Shown here piece by piece: positions 45,570 to 53,060 of a stretch of 64,000 nucleotides of DNA. The DNA lies in contig NZ_CP136758.1 in NCBI RefSeq assembly GCF_032930845.1, positions 434,001 to 498,000 of the forward strand, written 5' to 3'. The position numbers and the translations under genes were made by a program. Every line of letters starts with the position of its first letter. The first letter of the stretch is position 1. The notes under the pieces are model-generated. The model made no database searches. It had not been told where the DNA came from and worked only from the letters and a program-made list of their open reading frames with translations. The stretch is from Parvularcula sp. LCG005 (GTDB taxonomy: Bacteria; Pseudomonadota; Alphaproteobacteria; Caulobacterales; Parvularculaceae).

Positions 45570-45986
45570 ATGGACAGAGCGCTAATGCTGCGTGTTGTGC
45601 GGACATCGCTTTTCTATACGGGACTCTGCATTGGGCTCTAGGGCGCCGTAATCGCATTGAGCGTGTTTGGAGGGGCAGGTGACATGGCGGCCGTCCTTTC
45701 TTCTACTAATCTGTTGCCCTTAATCGTGGCGCCAGCAATATCCGTAGACCTCAAATTGTGGGCGCGGGCCACGGATGGGAAGGATCGTTGGATGGCTGCA
45801 GCCATTGCAGCAACTATTCCTTGGTTTGTGCCGTTCGCATTATTCTATTTACCTAAACTGATGAACACGGACGGGTTGGTTGGTCGTGATGTCCTAGGTG
45901 ATGTGGCGACCATTGTTGCTGCGCTTGGATTTCTCGTCTGCTGGATCGGCTTCATGCGTTACAGCCTGTTCCGCGTACCCCAATAA
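45570..45986 (+). pseudogene. Small membrane protein gene interrupted by an in-frame TAG
   Basis: From ATG 45570 the frame reads MDRALMLRVVRTSLFYTGLC then IGL, reaches TAG at 45639-45641, and continues in the same frame as a 115-codon open stretch to 45986. Across the stop a hydrophobic helix (SLFYTGLCIGL then GAVIALSVF) is cut in half, so the TAG looks like a recent nonsense mutation. The rest has three more hydrophobic segments. A shorter protein might start at TTG 45657. Codon usage and composition look less GC-rich than in the nuoF gene 12 bp before it. Function unknown. Confidence 0.55.
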
Positions 45987-46000
45987 GAGCGGCGACATTT

Positions 46001-46519
46001 GTGAAAGTCACCAACGCCACCCCCGCCGACGCTGCTGACCTTGCGGCTCTTGGCGAACTGACCTTTGCGGAAACCTTCGCCCATCTGTACACGGCGGAAG
46101 ATCTCGCTGCCTATATGGCCGAGGCGCAGACGGCGGACTGGTACACTCGCGCCATTGCCGATCCTGACACCGGCGTCTGGATCATCCGCGATGCGGACGG
46201 TTCGGCCATCGGATATGGTGTGGCCGGACGCAACACCCTGCCGATTGAAGACCACGAGCCAGAGGCGGGGGAGGTCAAGCGCCTCTATCTGCGCCAGAGT
46301 GCGCAAGGCCATGGCTTGGGCAAAAGGCTGCTCGCGCATATGCTGGACTGGCTCGATGGTCGCGGCTATGCGCCGCTCTATATCGGTGTCTACTCGGACA
46401 ATCCCGGCGCGATCCGCCTTTACGCCGCCCACGGATTTTCGAATGTCGGTGAGTATCATTTTATGGTGGGCAGTCATGCCGACCGCGAGTTCATCCTGAA
46501 ACGAGAGGCCACGTCATGA
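46001..46519 (+). CDS. GNAT family N-acetyltransferase
   Basis: This 172-residue protein has the GNAT acetyl-CoA site: VKRLYLRQSAQGHGLGKRLL, where QGHGLGKR is the pyrophosphate-binding Q/R-x-x-G-x-G/A motif, followed by the beta-strand/helix LYIGVYSDNPGAIRLYAAHG. Members acetylate small molecules or protein N-termini; substrate unknown. GTG start at 46001 follows AAGAG. It overlaps the YciI-like gene by 4 bases (ATGA). Confidence 0.88.
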   Translation: MKVTNATPADAADLAALGELTFAETFAHLYTAEDLAAYMAEAQTADWYTRAIADPDTGVWIIRDADGSAIGYGVAGRNTLPIEDHEPEAGEVKRLYLRQSAQGHGLGKRLLAHMLDWLDGRGYAPLYIGVYSDNPGAIRLYAAHGFSNVGEYHFMVGSHADREFILKREATS

Positions 46520-46791
46520 CGCCGCTGTACATGCTGATCTACGATTATGTGGACGATTATCTGGAACGGCGGGAGCCGGTCCGCCCGGAACATATCGCCC
46601 TAATCAGGGAGCAATACGCGGCCGGCCTCCTGACCCAGGCCGGGGCCTTTGGCGACGGCGCACCCGGCGCGGTCATTGTGTTCACCACCGAGGCGGCGGC
46701 CATCGCCTTTCCCGGTCGCGACCCATACGTCTCGTCCGGCGTCGTGTCGGACTGGCGGGTCCGCCAATGGAACACCGTGCCGCTGGGCTAG
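46516..46791 (+). CDS. YciI-like protein
   Basis: This 91-residue protein belongs to the YCII family of ferredoxin-like fold proteins (LYMLIYDYVDDYLERREPVR, AGLLTQAGAFGD, GRDPYVSSGVVSDWRV). The conserved histidine in RPEHIALI and the ending DWRVRQWNTV are typical. Some members act as dehalogenase- or muconolactone-isomerase-like enzymes, but none can be assigned here. It is translationally coupled to the GNAT gene by ATGA. Confidence 0.85.
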   Translation: MTPLYMLIYDYVDDYLERREPVRPEHIALIREQYAAGLLTQAGAFGDGAPGAVIVFTTEAAAIAFPGRDPYVSSGVVSDWRVRQWNTVPLG

Positions 46792-46827
46792 GCTTGGCGA
46801 CGGGATCATCCTTGCCTATGAGAAGGG

Positions 46828-47136
46828 ATGCTCGACCTTCGACCCAATTGCGAATATTGCGACAAAGACCTGCCCCCCGAGGCGGCGGATGCGATGATCT
46901 GCACCTATGAGTGCACCTTCTGCGCAGACTGTGTCGGGACGCATCTGAAAAACGTATGTCCCAATTGCGGTGGCGGGTTTGAGCGGCGGCCAATCCGGCC
47001 TCAAGCGGCGCTACGGCCAGGAGCCGGGCTCGGCCACGATCCGGCGTCGACCACCCGCGTGCATCTTCGCCGAGGGCGTGATGAAATCCAGACGTTCTGT
47101 GAGGCCCATGCCGCCACCCCGCCGGGTGAGCGATGA
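46828..47136 (+). CDS. DUF1272 zinc-finger-like protein
   Basis: This 102-residue protein starts with the family hallmark [19 protein letters not shown] and has paired cysteines (CEYC, CTYEC, CADC, CPNC) that look like two zinc sites. The C-terminal part, [10 protein letters not shown]-like ([12 protein letters not shown]), is also typical of DUF1272. Function unknown. Its stop overlaps the start of ttcA by 4 bases (ATGA). Confidence 0.85.
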   Translation: MLDLRPNCEYCDKDLPPEAADAMICTYECTFCADCVGTHLKNVCPNCGGGFERRPIRPQAALRPGAGLGHDPASTTRVHLRRGRDEIQTFCEAHAATPPGER

Positions 47137-47972
47137 ACGTGGATGTCATGAGTGATGATCTGGCGCTGTTTCGGGCGGCGCCGGACAGCGTATCGTTCCG
47201 TAAGCTGCGCAAACGTCTGGCGCGTCAGACGATGGAGGCGATTACTGCCTACGATATGAGGCCTGACGGCATGCGGCAGCGTTGGCTGATCTGCCTGTCG
47301 GGCGGTAAAGACAGCTATGGTCTTCTCGCGACGCTGCTTGATCTGCGGGCGCAGGGGCGCCTCGATGTGGACCTGCTGGCCTGCAATCTTGATCAGGGGC
47401 AGCCCGGGTTTCCCAAACATGTGCTGCCGGACTTTCTGACCAATATCGGCGTGCCCCACCGGATCGAATATCGCGACACCTATTCGACGGTGATGGAAAA
47501 GACCGCCCCCGGACAGACGCTCTGCTCTATGTGCTCCCGTCTGCGGCGCGGCAACCTCTACCGCATCGCACGGGAAGAGGGCTGCGATGCCGTGGTTCTC
47601 GGCCATCATCGCGACGATATTCTGGAGACGTTCTTTCTCAATCTCTTTTTCGGCGGCCGGCTTGAGGCGATGCCGCCAAAGCTGCTGAATGAAGAAGGGG
47701 ACCTTCTTGTGCTGCGGCCATTGAGCTTCTGCGCCGAAGATGATCTTGAAAAGTTTGCCCAAGCGCTCAACTTCCCCATCATTCCGTGCACCCTTTGTGG
47801 CAGCCAGGACGGGATGCAGCGTCAGCAGGTGAAAGCCATGCTGACGGAATGGGAGCGCCAGTCACCGGGACGGCGTGAAACCATGTTCCGGGCGCTACAG
47901 ACGGCGCGGCCCGGCCATCTTCTGGACCCCACGCTGTTCGATTTTGCGGGACTGCGCCCCGGTCAGAGCTGA
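47133..47972 (+). CDS. ttcA: tRNA 2-thiocytidine(32) synthetase
   Basis: TtcA thiolates cytidine 32 of certain tRNAs using ATP and an iron-sulfur cluster. The 279-residue protein has the PP-loop SGGKDS (56-61), cluster cysteines in CSMC (131, 134) and the later CTLC (219, 222). Other typical stretches are [20 protein letters not shown] and LRPLSF. It overlaps the upstream DUF1272 gene by 4 bases and the convergent flavoprotein gene by 10 bases at the stop. Confidence 0.96.
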   Translation: MNVDVMSDDLALFRAAPDSVSFRKLRKRLARQTMEAITAYDMRPDGMRQRWLICLSGGKDSYGLLATLLDLRAQGRLDVDLLACNLDQGQPGFPKHVLPDFLTNIGVPHRIEYRDTYSTVMEKTAPGQTLCSMCSRLRRGNLYRIAREEGCDAVVLGHHRDDILETFFLNLFFGGRLEAMPPKLLNEEGDLLVLRPLSFCAEDDLEKFAQALNFPIIPCTLCGSQDGMQRQQVKAMLTEWERQSPGRRETMFRALQTARPGHLLDPTLFDFAGLRPGQS

Positions 47973-49633
47973 TTGGTTTCCGACAGGGCGGCGTGAATAT
48001 CGCTGACCACGACAGATCCTTCGCCCACAGCGCTGGCCACCCGCTTGACCGACCGTGTGCGGACATCGCCCACGGCGTAGATACGGGGCCAGCTGGTCTC
48101 ATAGCGTGTTGGTGCTCTTTCCAGTGGCCAGTTGGCTTTTTCGAGATCCTCGTCCTTCAGATCGTCACCGGTTTTCAAAAAACCGTTCTCGTCACAACTC
48201 ATGGTGTCGGGCAGCCAGTCTGTACAGGGTACGGCGCCGACAAACATGAAGATGAAGGAGGTGTCGCAGCGTTCCTCACTGCCATCCTCGCTGTTCTCCC
48301 ATGTGACGGCGGTCAGGTGATCGTCCTCTTCATCGGCACCGTCGACACCATGCAGGGCCTTGAGTTCTGTTGACGGATGAAAATGGACATTGGGCAGTTC
48401 TTCAAGACGGCGCACCAGATATTCCGACATCGTTTCGCGAATGTCCGCGCGCCGGTAGACAATGTGCACCTCTTTGGCCGTCTCCGACAGGAATACCGCG
48501 CCCTGACCGGCGGAATTGCCAGCACCGATGACCGCCACCGATTGCTGGCCGCAGAGCTGTGCCTCCATGGGCGTCGCGCCATAATGGATGCCGCGGCCCT
48601 CGAACCGTTCGAGATCCTCGATCGGCAGGCGGCGGTACTGCGCTCCCGTTGCAACCACAATGGCCCGGGCGCGCAGGTGACGGTCATCACCGAGCGTCAG
48701 GCAATAGGCATCATCATCCCGCGACAGCGCCTTGACTGAGACGGGGGAGGCGAGCCGTACACCGAATTTCTGGGCCTGGATCGAGGCACGCTCGGCCAGC
48801 TCACGGCCGGACACCCCGCTGGGAAAGCCAAGATAGTTTTCGATCTTCGACGAAGTGCCCGCCTGGCCGCCGGGCGCTTCGGCATCGAGCGTGACCACGT
48901 CGAGCCCTTCGGATGCTGCGTAAACCGATGCGGCGAGGCCAGCCGGCCCAGCGCCGATGACGGCCACATCCGCCGTGGCTTCGTCGGGAAGGAGGTCGAG
49001 GCCGAAAGCCGCTGACAATTCTTCGATGCTGGGTTTGACGAGGGGGTCCAGCGTGCCGCGCAGTACGGCAGGCAGGTCCGACTTTTCAAGTCCGCGAACG
49101 GACATCATCTGCTGCGCCAGAGGGTCAGTGCGAGCGGACAGGGCCGTATGCGGAATACCGTGACGATCGAGCAGTTGCCGGATGCTCAGATCATGACGGT
49201 CCTGGTTTTCACCGATAACGATGATGCCGCCATTCTGGGATTGCCGCCCGAACTCCCGCCGCGCGGTCAGGACCCGGACGAACACGTCGGACAGATGGGA
49301 ATTTTCGACGAGAAGGCGTTTGAACTGGCTATGGGCAATATGCAGGATATCGCCATCTTCGCCCATGATGACGCGAGACAGGGACGCCTGGCCGGTCAGA
49401 ACGGTCAGGTCACCGGCGAACTGGCCCCGCTCCATGAACCCGACCCGTTTCTTGTCCGCCGCCTGCCCAACGAAAATGTGGCTTTCTCCGGAAAGGGTGA
49501 TGAGGCAGTCGACACAGGCCTCGCCTTCTTCGGAAAGAATGTCGCCCGCCTGGTGCGATCGCACCTCGCCAAAAGCCTTGAGCTGTTCGAGCTCCTTGTC
49601 GTCGAAAGTATAGTTGACCTCTTTGGGCGGCAT
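47963..49633 (-). CDS. Cyclic-nucleotide-domain, thioredoxin-reductase-like flavoprotein
   Basis: This 556-residue protein has three parts. Residues 1-120 form a cyclic-nucleotide-binding fold ([19 protein letters not shown]). Residues about 131-205 look like a thioredoxin or glutaredoxin fold ([20 protein letters not shown]) without catalytic cysteines. Residues about 220-556 are a TrxR-type FAD/NAD(P) module ([53 protein letters not shown]). The CxxC of true thioredoxin reductase is replaced by GATPM, so electrons cannot leave by that route. Known relatives keep this architecture; its partner is unknown. It overlaps ttcA by 10 bases at the stop. Confidence 0.85.
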   Translation of the reverse strand: MPPKEVNYTFDDKELEQLKAFGEVRSHQAGDILSEEGEACVDCLITLSGESHIFVGQAADKKRVGFMERGQFAGDLTVLTGQASLSRVIMGEDGDILHIAHSQFKRLLVENSHLSDVFVRVLTARREFGRQSQNGGIIVIGENQDRHDLSIRQLLDRHGIPHTALSARTDPLAQQMMSVRGLEKSDLPAVLRGTLDPLVKPSIEELSAAFGLDLLPDEATADVAVIGAGPAGLAASVYAASEGLDVVTLDAEAPGGQAGTSSKIENYLGFPSGVSGRELAERASIQAQKFGVRLASPVSVKALSRDDDAYCLTLGDDRHLRARAIVVATGAQYRRLPIEDLERFEGRGIHYGATPMEAQLCGQQSVAVIGAGNSAGQGAVFLSETAKEVHIVYRRADIRETMSEYLVRRLEELPNVHFHPSTELKALHGVDGADEEDDHLTAVTWENSEDGSEERCDTSFIFMFVGAVPCTDWLPDTMSCDENGFLKTGDDLKDEDLEKANWPLERAPTRYETSWPRIYAVGDVRTRSVKRVASAVGEGSVVVSDIHAALSETNQL

Positions 49634-49707
49634 CGTATCCCTCCGGCGCTGGTCCCGATCGTCACCTCCCTATCTAGGCGGCGGGGGCGGCGTGGGAAGA
49701 GCCAGCA

Positions 49708-50025
49708 TCAGTCCTTCGGCGGCAGGCCGAGCACGTTGGTCAGGGCTTTCAGATAGGCGGCGAAGGCGTCCCGCCCTTTTTTGGTGATGCGGCAGGTGGT
49801 GAGGGGCTTGCGCCCGACGATCCGCTTGTCGACGGTCAGATATTCTGCCTCTTCCAGTTTGCGGATCTGGACAGACAGATTGCCCTGGCTCGCTTCCAGC
49901 TTGTCTTTCAGCTCACTGAACGTCGCCGTTTCGGCATTGGCCAGATAGGCCATGATGCCCATGCGCAGCCGGCCATGAATAACGTCGTCAATCTTGTCGA
50001 TATCTGCCACGCGGGTTTGCCTCAA
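49708..50025 (-). CDS. Winged-helix transcriptional regulator
   Basis: This 105-residue protein matches the single-domain winged-helix family annotated HTH_34 (MarR/ArsR-like): RLRMGIMAYLANAETATFSE, KLEASQGNLSVQIRKLEEAEY and a wing VGRKPLTTCRITKKGRDAF. No sensor domain is seen. It is translated with the adjacent upstream membrane-protein gene (4-base overlap), an arrangement often found for this family, so the membrane protein probably influences or reports to the regulator. Confidence 0.85.
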   Translation of the reverse strand: MRQTRVADIDKIDDVIHGRLRMGIMAYLANAETATFSELKDKLEASQGNLSVQIRKLEEAEYLTVDKRIVGRKPLTTCRITKKGRDAFAAYLKALTNVLGLPPKD

Positions 50026-50642
50026 TCCGCCTTGCTGATCCGCATCAGAATGTAGCCGGGGACTGCCATGAAGAGGATGAGCCCGATACCGAGGGCGAGC
50101 AAATAGTTGAGCGGATTCTGAACAAAAACACCCGTGATGATGGCTGTAAGGAACCAGCCTGCCGCCACGCCGCTCATCCAGCTGCGTCGACGGATGGCCC
50201 CGACGGCAAACCAGACCGCACCCTGCAGGGCGCAGACCGTCACGGGGAAGAACAGCCAGATGGAAAAATCATCGCGCCGGAACGCTGCCGATGCGAAGAC
50301 AATTATCAGACTGAGATTGGCGAGACCCGCCCCAGCGAACGCTGCGCCAATCGCGCGTTGCGCCGTACCCGATCCAAAGCCTTTGATCCCGCTCCGTCTG
50401 GCAACGACAACGTTGATGACCAGAAAGATCACCGTCGGCAGAAAGCCATGAAGGATCGGTACAATCGCCGGGGCGGTCGGCCAGTACGTGATCTGCAGCC
50501 AGTTGATAATGCACTGTGCGCCATAAAGAAGTCCGGCGGCGCCGTAGACGATGCCAGTGGACCGCAGGGCGGGGGTATGATCGCTGACGATAGAGGTCAG
50601 AAAGGCAAGATCCTCGCGGGCCTTTGTCACATCGTCAGTCAT
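50022..50642 (-). CDS. Membrane protein partner of the winged-helix regulator
   Basis: This 206-residue protein has a short cytoplasmic N-terminus (MTDDVTKAREDLAFLTSIVS) and about six hydrophobic helices. I cannot assign a function. ATG at 50642 follows GGGAG; the TTG seven codons upstream is rejected. It lies upstream of and overlaps the winged-helix gene by 4 bases, so both belong to one operon. Confidence 0.75.
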   Translation of the reverse strand: MTDDVTKAREDLAFLTSIVSDHTPALRSTGIVYGAAGLLYGAQCIINWLQITYWPTAPAIVPILHGFLPTVIFLVINVVVARRSGIKGFGSGTAQRAIGAAFAGAGLANLSLIIVFASAAFRRDDFSIWLFFPVTVCALQGAVWFAVGAIRRRSWMSGVAAGWFLTAIITGVFVQNPLNYLLALGIGLILFMAVPGYILMRISKAD

Positions 50643-50669
50643 ATCATACTCCCATTCGTTCAAGGACGA

Positions 50670-51851
50670 TTACGCCTTGCGCTTGCGTGGCCCGTTCAAC
50701 AGATTGCCGATGAAGCTGTAGCGCACCAGAAGGTGATAGCTCAGCAGCATCGCCGGGACCGAGGTGCCGAGGATAAAGGCATATTTCGCTTCAGCGGACC
50801 AGTTCCAGTCAAAGATCCAGATCTGCATCGCCAGAACGATAGGCAGGTGGATGATATAGAGCCAGTACGATGAGTCCGCGATATACCGGGTCACGCGGTT
50901 CTCGCCATTGAAAAACGCGATGGCCATGCCGATGAACGCGAATGTCAGGTACCAGATGGCAAGGGCGTAGGACGCCGCAAAGATCATTTTCTCCCGGCCT
51001 TCAAGAGTGGGCATGGCGCCAGGCTGACCGTCGACGAGGTACAGGCAGATACCGATCGCACCGGCACCCGACACCAGAAACAGGGGCCAGAAGCGTTTGA
51101 AGGGCAGGAGCGCATTTGTGCCCCGTTGCAGCTGCCAGCCAAGCCAGAACGCAAGACCGTAGGTGACCATGGCCGGTGTGTTTGGCACGACGCCCGTATC
51201 CGGCGTGGGGACACCCATCCATTCATTCCAGCCCGGTTGATTATAAAGGGCAATCGCCACCGGCAGCGCCAGCAGGAGCGGGCTGAGGCTTGATGTCGTT
51301 AGCGTGTTCAGCAGCCCATCTACACCGGCGCGTACTTTGCCGCCTCGGTCCAGCATCGCAATCGGCAGACGCAGGACCAGCATAGCGATGTACGCCAGAA
51401 TCAGGACGTACAGAAACCAAAGATGCGTCCATGGAAAGGTCTCAAGCGTCGGTGGAGGCGATGGCGGCATCTGCTCCATCGTCAGGCCGTACTGGCGCAT
51501 CATGGCCCAGATGAGCAGGACGGTAATGGCCACGAGGTTCAGCGGCAGAAAGATCGCCAGCGGCGCGGCGATCCGCTTCAGCCGGCTTCTGATGAAATAA
51601 CCGGCGCCTTTGCGGTGATAGACCATGCGGCCAAAATAGCCCGCCAGCAGGAAAAACGTCGCCATACGGAAGGTGTGGAGGACGAAACCCAGCCAGGCAA
51701 TGGGCTCTGACCGTTGAGCGTCCATGACAATCCACGTCGGTATTTCGCTTGGATAAAAACTCAAGCCGGCATGAAAGACGATGCCAAGAAGCAGCGCGCT
51801 TCCCCTGACAAAATCCAGTGAATGAAGTCGTTCGGTTGTGGTGGCTGTCAT
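50670..51851 (-). CDS. Acyltransferase family 3 membrane protein
   Basis: This 393-residue protein has about ten membrane helices and the acyltransferase 3 signature LHSLDFVRGSALLLGIVFHA (histidine in VFHAGLSF), plus HLWFLYVLILAYIAM and YIIHLPIVLAMQIW. The family O-acylates sugars or membrane glycans (OpgC-like); substrate unknown. ATG at 51851 follows GGGGGA. Downstream in the same direction lie the membrane-protein and regulator genes. A 10-bp-arm palindrome overlaps the candidate promoter. Confidence 0.87.
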   Translation of the reverse strand: MTATTTERLHSLDFVRGSALLLGIVFHAGLSFYPSEIPTWIVMDAQRSEPIAWLGFVLHTFRMATFFLLAGYFGRMVYHRKGAGYFIRSRLKRIAAPLAIFLPLNLVAITVLLIWAMMRQYGLTMEQMPPSPPPTLETFPWTHLWFLYVLILAYIAMLVLRLPIAMLDRGGKVRAGVDGLLNTLTTSSLSPLLLALPVAIALYNQPGWNEWMGVPTPDTGVVPNTPAMVTYGLAFWLGWQLQRGTNALLPFKRFWPLFLVSGAGAIGICLYLVDGQPGAMPTLEGREKMIFAASYALAIWYLTFAFIGMAIAFFNGENRVTRYIADSSYWLYIIHLPIVLAMQIWIFDWNWSAEAKYAFILGTSVPAMLLSYHLLVRYSFIGNLLNGPRKRKA

Positions 51852-51883
51852 AGCGTCCCCCTTCAAAAAATCTCGATGACGAT

Positions 51884-51920
51884 CATGTAAGTGAACAGGT
51901 TCATATTGTAAACCTGTTCA
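51884..51920 (-). promoter_or_regulatory. Candidate promoter and operator of the acyltransferase gene
   Basis: On the minus strand TTTACA (-35, about 51912-51907) is followed after 17 bp by TACATG (-10, about 51889-51884), with the ATG 33 bases further on. A perfect inverted repeat, TGAACAGGTT and AACCTGTTCA (51892-51901 and 51911-51920, 9-bp spacer), covers the -35 box and most of the spacer. It looks like the operator of a TetR-type repressor, which is not in the window. Confidence 0.45.
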
Positions 51921-52236
51921 TCGACAATTTGGATTGGTGAAGGGGCAGAAAGGGGGCTTTTGGTTGTTGGAATACGCACCCGGGCCGGGCCTGGATCCGA
52001 CGCTGGATGCCTTCAACGCGCTGTTTGTTTTGAAGAAAATTGCTCACACAATGCCGCACCGCGAGAGGGCGCGGGCTTATCGGCGATGGCGCGCGAGAAA
52101 TTGGAAAAAGGCATGGGCACGGCGGCCGGCCGCATGACAGTCGGCGGTGTCGGTCGTGCACGCATCGGCCATGGCGAGGGTTGGTCATCACTATCGTCGG
52201 GGGCGCGGTGACGCTGCTGACGACGGCGCGATTGGC
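51921..52236. other. Stretch of 316 bp without a supported gene
   Basis: It lies between the acyltransferase control region and the VPLPA-CTERM gene. It holds an open 67-codon plus-strand frame (GTG 51934 to TGA 52137) with an Arg/Trp-rich end and no recognisable domain or ribosome-binding site, which I do not call. No terminator, RNA or repeat stands out. Confidence 0.4.
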
Positions 52237-52773
52237 CTATGTTCTGCGACGCCGTGCAGTCGACAGAACGGTCGCAAGTCCTATCAGAAATAGCGGCAGG
52301 GCGGCGGGCAGAGGGACTGGATTGGTAGAAATATAGCCTGACACAAGCTGGCGCTGGATGGTGAAGTCGCTGCCGCAGGATGGCGACTGACAGATCCCTT
52401 CATAGAAAAGATAGAGCAGCTCCACACTGACCGCATCGCCGCTGAACGCCATGTCGGCCTCGAGAATACTGGCGAAAACGGGCGTGCCGGTGAGGTCGCC
52501 CGATGCCGAGGTGACGAAATAGAGCTGATTGGGCACCGTATAGATTGGCACGGCATAGCTGTATGTCGCGCCATTAAACACGCGACCAGCCGTCGTTGTC
52601 ACGTTCACAGTCGTGAATTTATTGGCGAGGATGTCGTAATCGAAATAGCCAAAGGCCGTCCCTCCATCATCGTAGACGAAATTGTTGAGGTACCACCGCA
52701 TCGGTGCGGCACTGGCCTGCGCGGTCAGGAATGTGATACCGAGCACCAGCGCACAAAAAAAGGCGCGTTGCAT
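52237..52773 (-). CDS. VPLPA-CTERM-type exported protein
   Basis: This 178-residue protein has a Sec signal (MQRAFFCALVLGITFLTAQA, cleavage near ASA-AP) and a C-terminal sorting tail NPVPLPAALPLFLIGLATVL followed by arginines. The VPLPA motif, hydrophobic helix and basic end are the substrate pattern of an exosortase-type system. The middle is beta-rich with a cysteine pair (ICQSPSC). ATG at 52773 follows GGGGAGAG. Function unknown; a surface or matrix protein is likely. Confidence 0.85.
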   Translation of the reverse strand: MQRAFFCALVLGITFLTAQASAAPMRWYLNNFVYDDGGTAFGYFDYDILANKFTTVNVTTTAGRVFNGATYSYAVPIYTVPNQLYFVTSASGDLTGTPVFASILEADMAFSGDAVSVELLYLFYEGICQSPSCGSDFTIQRQLVSGYISTNPVPLPAALPLFLIGLATVLSTARRRRT

Positions 52774-53060
52774 TGTTCTCTCCCCAGAGTTCTCTTGCCG
52801 GGCCATCGAACGGGAAATGGGGTGGCGCTACAAGGTTTTCATGCAGTTGAAGACGGCTTGAAAAGCTGCTCTCACAGTGGGTGCTGACGCGGCATAACCG
52901 GCTCAATCTGCAGTCTTCAGCCCGCCAGCACCTCTATCGACGCTGGTTTCGCCAATCGGGCCACATGACCCACTTTCCTCTCGCGCGATTGCGTGTAAAC
53001 GGGGCGGCAAATCGTACCCGGCGCGGCGCCCATGCCGTCACAACTGAATAAAGTCTGCTC

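Noticed and set aside
51934-52137. 67-codon plus-strand open frame with Arg/Trp-rich end
   Set aside because: GTG start, no clear ribosome-binding site, no recognisable domain; frame lies in an otherwise non-coding control region.
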